The notes beneath the pieces are model-generated. The model made no database searches and was not told where the DNA came from. It was given only the letters and a program-made list of their open reading frames with translations. Below are positions 8,797 through 15,060 of a stretch of 64,000 nt of DNA, piece after piece. A program made the position numbers and the translations under genes. The stretch lies in contig NZ_CP019389.1 of assembly GCF_001971785.1 (NCBI RefSeq), forward strand, positions 2,057,001 through 2,121,000, in the 5' to 3' direction. Source of the DNA: Seonamhaeicola sp. S2-3 (GTDB taxonomy: Bacteria; Bacteroidota; Bacteroidia; Flavobacteriales; Flavobacteriaceae). How positions within the stretch are numbered: position 1 is the first letter of the stretch; each line of letters begins with the position of its first letter.

Positions 8797-9969
8797 ATGA
8801 GCAAGAAAAAGCATTTTGAAACGGAAGCTATTCGCAATCAATCTGAAACTACACAGTTTTCAGAACACTCCGTACCTTTATATTTAACATCGGGTTTTGT
8901 ATTTGATGATGCCGAGGAAATGCGTGCGTCGTTTGCCGAAGAAAAAAAACGTGATTTATATAGTAGATATGGTAATCCAAATGTGAGTGAATTTGTTGAC
9001 AAAGTCTGTGATATGGAAGGTGCCGAAGCAGGTTTTGCATTTGCTAGTGGAATGGCAGCGGTGTTTTCAACATTTGCTACCCTGTTAAATGCTGGAGATC
9101 ATGTAGTGTCTTGTAGCTCTGTATTTGGTGCAACTCATGGTTTGTTTACTAAATATTTTCCAAAGTGGAATATTGAATGCTCATATTTTAGCATCAATGA
9201 AGTTGATTCTGTTGAAGACTTAATTCAACCTAACACCAAATTCATTTACGCCGAAACACCAACAAATCCAGGAGTTGATGTGTTAGATTTAGAGTTTCTA
9301 AGTGCCATTTGTAAAAAGCATAATTTATTATTGGTAATAGATAATTGTTTTGCAACACCATATTTACAAAACCCTATAAAACAAGGAGCAGATTTAGTAA
9401 TTCATTCTGCTACCAAACTAATGGACGGACAAGGGCGTGTTTTAGGAGGTGTTACCGTTGGAAAAAAAGAATTGATTAGAGAAATATATCTGTTCTCCAG
9501 ATTAACAGGACCTTCAATGAGTCCGTTTAACGCTTGGGTACTATCAAAATCTTTAGAAACCTTAGCAGTTCGAGTAGAAAAACACTGTGAGAATGCTTTA
9601 AAATTAGCAACTTATTTAGAAGATCATCCCAAAGTAAAATGGGTAAAATATCCGTTTTTAAAATCGCATCCTAAGTATAACATCGCTAAAAAACAAATGC
9701 GTTTAGGAGGTAATATTATAGCTTTTGAAGTTAAAGGTGGGTTAGAAGGCGGACGTACGTTTTTAGATAGTATAAAAATGTGTTCGTTATCTGCCAATTT
9801 AGGAGACACCAGAACCATTGTTACGCATCCAGCAAGTACTACACATGCAAAGGTGGAAGCAGAAGTGAAAGCTGCTGCAGGTATAACCGATGGCATGGTA
9901 CGTGTTTCTGTAGGCTTAGAACATATAGATGATATTATTGCAGATTTAGAACAAGCTTTAGGTAATTAA
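8797..9969 (+). CDS. metZ: Trans-sulfuration PLP enzyme, O-succinylhomoserine sulfhydrylase-like (MetZ/MetB type)
   Basis: A 390-residue second member of the Cys/Met metabolism PLP family, clearly different from MetY upstream. It has the YSRYGNPN segment, ASGMAAVFS, the IDNCFATP strand and the PLP lysine in HSATKLMDGQGR. The C-terminal THPASTTHAKV motif is complete. It starts at the ATG 8797, four bases after the fusion gene's stop, so the three genes form an operon under the SAM riboswitch. Family members use O-acyl-homoserine with sulfide or cysteine; the exact acceptor cannot be read from motifs. Because the operon makes O-acetylhomoserine, that ester is the likelier substrate (inference). 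Alternatives are cystathionine gamma-synthase or gamma-lyase. Confidence 0.85.
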   Translation: MSKKKHFETEAIRNQSETTQFSEHSVPLYLTSGFVFDDAEEMRASFAEEKKRDLYSRYGNPNVSEFVDKVCDMEGAEAGFAFASGMAAVFSTFATLLNAGDHVVSCSSVFGATHGLFTKYFPKWNIECSYFSINEVDSVEDLIQPNTKFIYAETPTNPGVDVLDLEFLSAICKKHNLLLVIDNCFATPYLQNPIKQGADLVIHSATKLMDGQGRVLGGVTVGKKELIREIYLFSRLTGPSMSPFNAWVLSKSLETLAVRVEKHCENALKLATYLEDHPKVKWVKYPFLKSHPKYNIAKKQMRLGGNIIAFEVKGGLEGGRTFLDSIKMCSLSANLGDTRTIVTHPASTTHAKVEAEVKAAAGITDGMVRVSVGLEHIDDIIADLEQALGN

Positions 9970-9986
9970 ACATTCTCATTTTAAGG

Positions 9987-10029
9987 TAATTAAAAATGAA
10001 AAAGTGTCATTTTTAATTAAGAATTTTTT
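9987..10029 (+). terminator. Intrinsic terminator after the metY operon
   Basis: TAATTAAAAATGA (9987-9999) pairs perfectly with TCATTTTTAATTA (10007-10019) around a 7-base loop. The downstream AAGAATTTTTTAA supplies T residues. It closes the metY / fusion / metZ operon, 17 bases after its last stop codon. Confidence 0.7.
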
Positions 10030-10245
10030 AAGATTTTCTGTCAACTTTTCATTGTAAAGAGTGTACTTCATACAAAAAATTGATTTAAGCTAGTTTGGTA
10101 TTTTTTTTGTTTTTATAACAATGTCTTTTTGAGGTGAATCAGCATTTCTACAATGGTTTGCTTTAATAAAGAAACTTTTTAGAAGATGCTGTTTTATAAC
10201 CTTTTAAGGCAATTAAGTTTTTTGTTTAATTATTAATTATTTGTT

Positions 10246-10623
10246 ATGGAAGTAATTGATAAGAATGAAAAAGTTTTAAACCTGTCTAAACAATCATCTT
10301 TTAAACTTACAGAACTAAAAATGGATGTGAAAGACGACGTTTTAACAATTCGTTTAAAAGCACCACTTTTAAGTCCGAACAATTATGTAGTTGATGTTTC
10401 TGACGGAATTCTAACCCTAAAAGTAATGTTAGCTAAAATTGAAACTAATTACGGTGAAATTAAAAAGAAACCAATTTTTGTAGAATGCTTTTTAGTGCTA
10501 CCTAATAGCAGTTTTAATAGTTTGCTAAACTCTCAATATTCAAAAGGGGGTCTGTTTATTTCCATAGCGCAAAACACACCAAAAACGTTGTTGTCTTCAG
10601 ATGCAATAACCGGTGTAGCATAA
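10246..10623 (+). CDS. Divergent small heat-shock (alpha-crystallin-like) protein
   Basis: This 125-residue protein sits 40 bp before a normal hsp20 on the same strand. Residues 28-108 align by eye with the alpha-crystallin domain of that neighbour. DDVLTIRLKAPLLSPNNYVV matches the ADAFFVDMAVPGMKKEDFTI strands, a loop follows, then IFVECFLVLPNSSFNSLLNSQY matches SSFKRTFSLPEYIDESKIKA, and GGLFISIAQ matches GILSVQLPK. It lacks the consensus A-x-x-x-G-V-L motif and the C-terminal I-x-I anchor, and is more hydrophobic. I call it a diverged Hsp20-fold protein that may co-assemble with or regulate the neighbouring chaperone (inference). A database search may label it simply hypothetical. Confidence 0.65.
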   Translation: MEVIDKNEKVLNLSKQSSFKLTELKMDVKDDVLTIRLKAPLLSPNNYVVDVSDGILTLKVMLAKIETNYGEIKKKPIFVECFLVLPNSSFNSLLNSQYSKGGLFISIAQNTPKTLLSSDAITGVA

Positions 10624-10663
10624 GTAATTAATAAAATTATTTGTTTAACTAAAATTTTAAATT

Positions 10664-11143
10664 ATGAGCAATCTAGTAACAACAACTCAAAAAAATGGAA
10701 ATTTGGCAAAAGTTGATAGATTTGCTGATTTCCCTGCATGGTCTAATTGGATAGATAAAATGTTTAGTACTGATTTTCCTTCTATTATGATGCCTAATTT
10801 CAATACAGGAATGACTTTGCCAAAAGTTAATATTAGAGAAACTGCAGATGCATTTTTTGTAGATATGGCAGTTCCTGGAATGAAAAAAGAAGATTTTACT
10901 ATAAACTTAGATAATGAAGTATTATCTATTTCATCAGAGGTTCATAAAGAAGATAATCAGGTAGAAGATAATCACATTCGTAAAGAATATGGCTACTCAT
11001 CATTTAAGAGAACTTTTTCTTTACCAGAATATATTGATGAGTCTAAAATTAAAGCTACTTATAAAGAAGGAATTTTAAGTGTACAGCTTCCAAAAAAAGA
11101 AGAGGCAAAACAAAAGCCTCCTAGAACAATTAAAATTTCATAA
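10664..11143 (+). CDS. Hsp20/alpha-crystallin family small heat-shock protein
   Basis: A 159-residue ATP-independent holdase chaperone that binds unfolding proteins in the cytoplasm. The alpha-crystallin domain covers about residues 45-145, opening with PKVNIRETADAFFVDMAVPG. It includes the SSFKRTFSLPEYID segment and the diagnostic YKEGILSVQLPK (A/G-x-L) strand. A Lys/Pro-rich tail ends TIKIS, an I-x-I type anchor. The start ATG follows an A-rich stretch. It is the downstream member of a two-gene unit with the divergent Hsp20-like gene and is followed immediately by a strong terminator. Confidence 0.95.
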   Translation: MSNLVTTTQKNGNLAKVDRFADFPAWSNWIDKMFSTDFPSIMMPNFNTGMTLPKVNIRETADAFFVDMAVPGMKKEDFTINLDNEVLSISSEVHKEDNQVEDNHIRKEYGYSSFKRTFSLPEYIDESKIKATYKEGILSVQLPKKEEAKQKPPRTIKIS

Positions 11144-11146
11144 AGC

Positions 11147-11176
11147 AAAAACCTCATTTTAATGAGGTTTTTTTTT
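11147..11176 (+). terminator. Intrinsic terminator after hsp20
   Basis: AAAAACCTCAT (11147-11157) pairs with ATGAGGTTTTT (11162-11172) around the tetraloop TTTA and is followed by a run of T residues. It starts four bases after the hsp20 stop codon. Confidence 0.9.
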
Positions 11177-11201
11177 ATCCTCAAATGTTTATATTAGCGG
11201 C

Positions 11202-11615
11202 ATGCTTTCAAAAAGAACTAAATACGGATTAAAGGCTTTAACTTATATAGCTAAGAAAGAAGGAGAACAACCTGTAAGGGTAGGTGAGATTGCTGAAAGC
11301 GAAAACATACCTCAAAAGTTTTTAGAGAGTATTTTATTAACCTTAAAAAAAGCAGGAATACTTGGTTCTAAAAAAGGAAAACATGGTGGTTATTACCTAA
11401 GAAACGAACCATCTGAAATACAAATGACCGATGTTATGCGTGTTTTAGAAGGGCCTATAGCCATGGTGCCTTGTGTAAGTTTAAATTACTACGAAAAGTG
11501 TGATGATTGTCCAGATGAACATCAATGCAGTGTTCATAAGCTTATGATAGAGGTGAGAGACAGTACTTTAAAAGTCTTTAGAAACACTACTTTAGCTGAT
11601 TTAGCTCTTAATTAG
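11202..11615 (+). CDS. Rrf2-family transcriptional regulator, cysteine-rich
   Basis: This 137-residue protein has the Rrf2 winged-helix N-terminus MLSKRTKYGLKALTYIA, a recognition region around VGEIAESENIPQKFLESIL, the GGYYL wing, and the MTDVMRVLEGPI linker. Cysteines at 91, 100, 103 and 109 (CVSLNYYEKCDDCPDEHQC) could bind an iron-sulfur cluster as in IscR/NsrR-type relatives, or act as a thiol sensor. It lies just upstream of the sulfate assimilation genes on the same strand, so control of cysteine synthesis, in the manner of CymR, is the natural inference. A palindrome at the next promoter (11744-11760) is a candidate target. It is probably transcribed separately: a promoter lies between it and the DUF2061 gene. 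Confidence 0.9.
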   Translation: MLSKRTKYGLKALTYIAKKEGEQPVRVGEIAESENIPQKFLESILLTLKKAGILGSKKGKHGGYYLRNEPSEIQMTDVMRVLEGPIAMVPCVSLNYYEKCDDCPDEHQCSVHKLMIEVRDSTLKVFRNTTLADLALN

Positions 11616-11708
11616 CTTGATAAATTCTTAAATTTATAAGGATTTAGTATTTATTTTATACCAATTACCTAAAAAATATTCCATTATTCTAAAAAGTTAG
11701 TAATGTTG

Positions 11709-11738
11709 TTTGTCATGTAATAAAAAGTATTACTTTTG
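11709..11738 (+). promoter_or_regulatory. Promoter of the sulfate-assimilation operon
   Basis: TTTG (11709-11712), an 18-base spacer and TACTTTTG (11731-11738) fit the Bacteroidetes TTTG / TAnnTTTG consensus exactly. The predicted transcription start is near 11744, so the palindrome at 11744-11760 would overlap the start site. It drives the DUF2061-cysH-cysD run. Confidence 0.75.
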
Positions 11739-11743
11739 TAATC

Positions 11744-11760
11744 CCTACTAAATTGATAGG
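11744..11760 (+). promoter_or_regulatory. Candidate Rrf2 operator overlapping the cys transcription start
   Basis: CCTACTAAATTGATAGG is a 17-base inverted repeat with arms CCTA and TAGG around an AT core. Outside it, AATCC (11740-11744) and GGATT (11759-11763) extend the symmetry by an alternative pairing. Its placement immediately downstream of the -7 element suits a repressor such as the Rrf2 protein encoded upstream. Binding is inferred, not shown. Confidence 0.45.
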
Positions 11761-11781
11761 ATTAATATAAAATAATGGCAA

Positions 11782-12039
11782 ATGATAGCGCAAATGTTAT
11801 TAAAGAGTAAACAAAAAACTACTTATAAAGAGGATAGTGTTGGTGAAAAACCTATACGCAGTGTAGCTAAAGCACTTAGTTGGCGTATTGTTGGTACTTT
11901 AGATACCTTGTTGGTATCCTACATATTAACAGGAAAAATATCGCTTGCTGCTTCTATAGCTTCAGTAGATTTTGTCACAAAATTAATTTTATACTTTTTC
12001 CACGAACGTTTTTGGAACCTTATTAAGTGGGGAAAATAA
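11782..12039 (+). CDS. DUF2061 small membrane protein at the head of the sulfate-assimilation operon
   Basis: An 85-residue protein with the DUF2061 pattern: KPIRSVAKALSWRIVGTLDT, a hydrophobic stretch (LLVSYILTGKISLAASIASV) and a C-terminal FVTKLILYFFHERFWNLIKWG. It probably makes two membrane-associated helices. The family's biochemical role is unknown, but its members repeatedly occur beside cysH/cysD in Flavobacteria, so a link to sulfate uptake or assimilation is a contextual guess. ATG codons at 11782 and 11794 are both possible starts. An 11-codon frame at 11774-11809 overlaps the start and contains no cysteine codons. Confidence 0.85.
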   Translation: MIAQMLLKSKQKTTYKEDSVGEKPIRSVAKALSWRIVGTLDTLLVSYILTGKISLAASIASVDFVTKLILYFFHERFWNLIKWGK

Positions 12040-12051
12040 TATATAAAAGAT

Positions 12052-12672
12052 ATGTTTACAGAAGAGCAAATACAAAGTTTAAACAAGGAATTCAAAAAAG
12101 CGTCTCCTGCTGAAATTATAAAAAAAGCACTAGAGCTTAATGATAAAGCAGTGGTAACAACCAATTTTAGACCTTATGAAGCTGCTATTCTTCATGCTGT
12201 AAATTCAGTAAAAAATAATATTCCTGTAGTATGGTGTGATACGGGTTATAATACACCACAAACCTATAAACACGCAGAACAAGTAATTAAAGATTTAAAC
12301 TTAAATGTGTTTTTATATGTGCCAAAGCAAACAGCTGCACATAGAGATGTAGTTTTAGGTGTACCAAGTGTAGATGACCCTAAACATGCAGAATTTACAG
12401 AACAGGTAAAGCTAGAACCTTTTAGGCGAGCTATGGAAGAGCATAAACCAAATGTTTGGTTTACAAACCTTCGCCAAGGGCAAACCGCCTTTAGAAACAG
12501 TATTGATATTTTTAGTTTAAGTGCCGATGGTGTACTGAAAGTAAGTCCCTTTTACTACTGGTCAGACGAAAAACTCGACACCTATTTAGAAGAACATAAT
12601 TTACCTAACGAATTTAAATATTTCGACCCAACAAAAGCATTAGCAAATAGAGAGTGTGGTTTACACGCTTAA
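12052..12672 (+). CDS. cysH: Phosphoadenylyl/adenylyl-sulfate reductase family protein CysH
   Basis: A 206-residue reductase that converts (phospho)adenylyl sulfate to sulfite. It has the adenine-nucleotide alpha-hydrolase fold: a KAVVTTNFRPYEAAIL P-loop-like segment, VVWCDTGYNTPQTY, NLRQGQTAFR and the C-terminal catalytic ECGLHA. Only two cysteines are present, so the CC...CxxC set that holds the [4Fe-4S] cluster in APS reductases is missing. By motif it resembles PAPS reductase, yet no APS kinase (cysC) lies in this cluster. The protein ends right after the catalytic cysteine motif, which is unusually abrupt. It follows the DUF2061 gene by 12 bp and precedes cysD by 10 bp. Confidence 0.92.
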   Translation: MFTEEQIQSLNKEFKKASPAEIIKKALELNDKAVVTTNFRPYEAAILHAVNSVKNNIPVVWCDTGYNTPQTYKHAEQVIKDLNLNVFLYVPKQTAAHRDVVLGVPSVDDPKHAEFTEQVKLEPFRRAMEEHKPNVWFTNLRQGQTAFRNSIDIFSLSADGVLKVSPFYYWSDEKLDTYLEEHNLPNEFKYFDPTKALANRECGLHA

Positions 12673-12682
12673 AAATAATATT

Positions 12683-13588
12683 ATGAAGAAAGATACATCG
12701 CATATCAATTCGCTTGAAAACGAAGCAATTTATATCATGAGAGAAGTAGCAGCTCAGTTTGAAAAACCTGTGTTGTTATTTTCAGGAGGAAAAGATTCAA
12801 TCACATTAGTAAGATTAGCAGTAAAAGCTTTTTACCCAGCTAAAATACCTTTTCCTTTATTGCATATTGATACGGGGCATAATTTCCCTGAAACTATTGA
12901 ATTTAGAGATAGACTTGTAAAAGAGTTAGGCTTAGAATTAATAGTAAGAAACGTGCAAGATTCTATAGATCAAGGTAAAGTGAAAGAAGAGTCTGGGCGT
13001 TATGCAAGTAGAAATATGTTGCAAACCACAACACTTTTAGATGCTATTGAAGAATTTAAGTTTGATGCTTGTATAGGTGGCGCTAGAAGAGATGAAGAAA
13101 AAGCCAGAGCAAAAGAACGTATATTTTCAGTACGTGATGATTTTGGTCAATGGGATGAGAAAAACCAAAGACCAGAGTTGTTTGATATGTTAAATGGTGA
13201 AATAGATTTAGGGCAAAACGTTCGTGTATTCCCAATTTCAAACTGGACAGAGCTAGACGTGTGGTCTTACATAGAAAAAGAAAATATTGAAATCCCTTCT
13301 ATTTATTTTGCACACAAACGTAAAGTTTTCTTAAGAGACGGAATGATTTGGTCTGCAGAAGATGGTATAGTATACCGTGATGAAGATGAAGAAGTGATTG
13401 AGGAAATGGTACGTTTTAGAACTGTAGGAGACATGAGTTGTACCGCAGCCGTATTATCAGATGCTACAACCATTACAAAAGTAGTTGAAGAAATTAGAGA
13501 TTCTTCAATTTCAGAACGTGGTGCGCGTATTGATGACAAACGCTCTGAAGCCGCCATGGAGAAACGTAAACAACAAGGGTATTTTTAG
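12683..13588 (+). CDS. cysD: Sulfate adenylyltransferase subunit 2 CysD
   Basis: The catalytic ATP sulfurylase subunit (301 residues) that forms adenylyl sulfate from ATP and sulfate, driven by the CysN GTPase. The PP-loop is LLFSGGKDSITLVRLA, followed by PLLHIDTGHNFPETI, GGARRDEEKARAKERIFSVRD and the C-terminal DMSCTAAVLSDATTI and RGARIDDKRSEAAMEKRKQQGYF-type end, cut here into its shorter parts for clarity. The frame is open from 12656, but the family start is MKKDTSHINSLENEAIYIMR at the ATG 12683, ten bases after the cysH stop. It works as a heterodimer with the cysN product 126 bp downstream. Confidence 0.96.
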   Translation: MKKDTSHINSLENEAIYIMREVAAQFEKPVLLFSGGKDSITLVRLAVKAFYPAKIPFPLLHIDTGHNFPETIEFRDRLVKELGLELIVRNVQDSIDQGKVKEESGRYASRNMLQTTTLLDAIEEFKFDACIGGARRDEEKARAKERIFSVRDDFGQWDEKNQRPELFDMLNGEIDLGQNVRVFPISNWTELDVWSYIEKENIEIPSIYFAHKRKVFLRDGMIWSAEDGIVYRDEDEEVIEEMVRFRTVGDMSCTAAVLSDATTITKVVEEIRDSSISERGARIDDKRSEAAMEKRKQQGYF

Positions 13589-13713
13589 AAATTTGCTTCG
13601 CAAATTTTGCAACTGGCTTTTAGCTCATGGTTATTAGCCGAAAAACCGAAAAAAACAAATAAAATATTAAACAAGCCAATAGCCAACAGCTAAAGGCTAA
13701 CAGCTATAAAAGC
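13589..13713 (+). repeat. Hairpin and short direct repeats in the cysD-cysN spacer
   Basis: AAATTTGC (13589-13596) and GCAAATTT (13600-13607) form a tight hairpin directly after cysD. Toward 13674-13706, related units such as AGCCAATAGCCAACAGC and TAAAGGCTAACAGC follow each other. This is the style of heptamer-like extragenic repeat also seen in the rRNA operon spacers of this window. No gene is visible. Confidence 0.55.
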
Positions 13714-14961
13714 ATGGAAGTATTAAAAATAGCAACAGCAGGAAGTGTAGATGACGGAAAGAGTACCTTAATTGGGCGTATTCTTTACGATACAAAATCA
13801 TTAACTACAGACAAACTTGAAGCCATTGAAAAAACAAGTAAACAGCGTGGTTATGATTACTTAGATTTTTCTTTAGCTACAGATGGTTTGGTTGCCGAAA
13901 GAGAACAAGGTATCACCATTGATGTGGCACACATTTACTTTTCAACAAAAAATAAAAGTTACATTATAGCAGATACTCCAGGTCATGTAGAGTATACCAG
14001 AAATATGGTAACTGGCGCTTCAACTTCACAAGCATCTATCATATTAATTGATGCCAGAAAAGGCGTGATTGAGCAAACTAATCGTCATTTTTTCATCAAT
14101 AATTTATTAAGAATTAAAGATGTTGTAGTGGCTATTAATAAAATGGACTTGGTAGATTATTCTGAAGAAGTTTATAGCAAAATTAAAGCCGATTTTGAGG
14201 AATTAATGAAAAAGCGTGATTATCAAGATCAAAACATTTCATTTATTCCCGTAAGTGCTTTAAAAGGAGATAACGTAGTTAATAAATCTGATAAAATGCC
14301 TTGGTACAAAGGAGAGGCTTTATTAGAACATTTAGAAAAATTAGACAAAGCCGATATCTTTAATGTAGGTACACCGCGCTTCCCAGTACAATATGTAATT
14401 CGTCCTAAAACTGAAGATTTTCATGATTTTAGAGGTTATGCAGGAAAAGTGTATGGGGGTAATTTAAGTGTAGGCGATGAGGTTGTTGTATTGCCTTCTC
14501 AAACCAAATCTAAAATAAAAGAAATTTATTTCTATAATGAAAAGTACGAAACAGCATCAAGACGTTCTTCTGTTACTATTACTTTAGAAGACGATATTAA
14601 CGTGAGTCGTGGAGATATGATTGTTAAAGAAGGAGATTTGCCAACTATTGAAAAACAGTTTACAGCTAATGTTTGTTGGATGGATTCTAAACAATTAACA
14701 CCAGGTACTAAATACATTGTGCAACATGGTGTAAATAAAGTTTTAGCTAAGGTAGATACCATTCACCATAAAATTAACCCAGATTACTCAGGTATAGAAG
14801 AAGGTGTATCTGGTTTAGGCATGAATGATATTGCTCAGGTTAGTTTTAAACTAAACAAACCTATTTTTTATGATAAGTTTAAAAACCATCGCACAAACGG
14901 ATCTTTCATTATAATTGATTCACAATCAAATAATACCGTAGGAGCAGGTTTCATTCAATAA
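13714..14961 (+). CDS. cysN: Sulfate adenylyltransferase subunit 1 CysN (GTPase)
   Basis: A 415-residue EF-Tu-like GTPase whose GTP hydrolysis drives sulfate adenylation by CysD. G1 is GSVDDGKST (residues 10-18), the switch region holds REQGITIDVAH, G3 is DTPGH (87-91) and G4 is NKMD (142-145). Domains II and III follow from about residue 220 (FPVQYVIRP onward). Its length excludes a C-terminal APS kinase domain as found in CysNC fusions. It is separated from cysD by a repeat-containing spacer but should belong to the same transcript. Confidence 0.96.
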   Translation: MEVLKIATAGSVDDGKSTLIGRILYDTKSLTTDKLEAIEKTSKQRGYDYLDFSLATDGLVAEREQGITIDVAHIYFSTKNKSYIIADTPGHVEYTRNMVTGASTSQASIILIDARKGVIEQTNRHFFINNLLRIKDVVVAINKMDLVDYSEEVYSKIKADFEELMKKRDYQDQNISFIPVSALKGDNVVNKSDKMPWYKGEALLEHLEKLDKADIFNVGTPRFPVQYVIRPKTEDFHDFRGYAGKVYGGNLSVGDEVVVLPSQTKSKIKEIYFYNEKYETASRRSSVTITLEDDINVSRGDMIVKEGDLPTIEKQFTANVCWMDSKQLTPGTKYIVQHGVNKVLAKVDTIHHKINPDYSGIEEGVSGLGMNDIAQVSFKLNKPIFYDKFKNHRTNGSFIIIDSQSNNTVGAGFIQ

Positions 14962-15027
14962 AATCATAGTCTACCGTAAAGACTAAAAAAAGAAACGGAA
15001 AAAGAAAAAAGGGAAACACTAAAAAAT

Positions 15028-15050
15028 CCTTCCTAATTTATTTAGGAAGG
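15028..15050 (+). promoter_or_regulatory. Hairpin just upstream of the sulfite reductase start
   Basis: CCTTCCTAA (15028-15036) pairs perfectly with TTAGGAAGG (15042-15050) across a five-base loop, ending ten bases before the ATG at 15061. No T tract follows, so it is unlikely to be a terminator. A translational control element, RNA-stability hairpin or protein-binding palindrome is possible. Confidence 0.5.
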
Positions 15051-15060
15051 TAAGGAAACA

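Noticed and set aside
11774-11809. An 11-codon frame (MANDSANVIKE) before the DUF2061 gene as a possible cysteine attenuator
   Set aside because: It contains no cysteine or methionine codons beyond the start, and no terminator follows.
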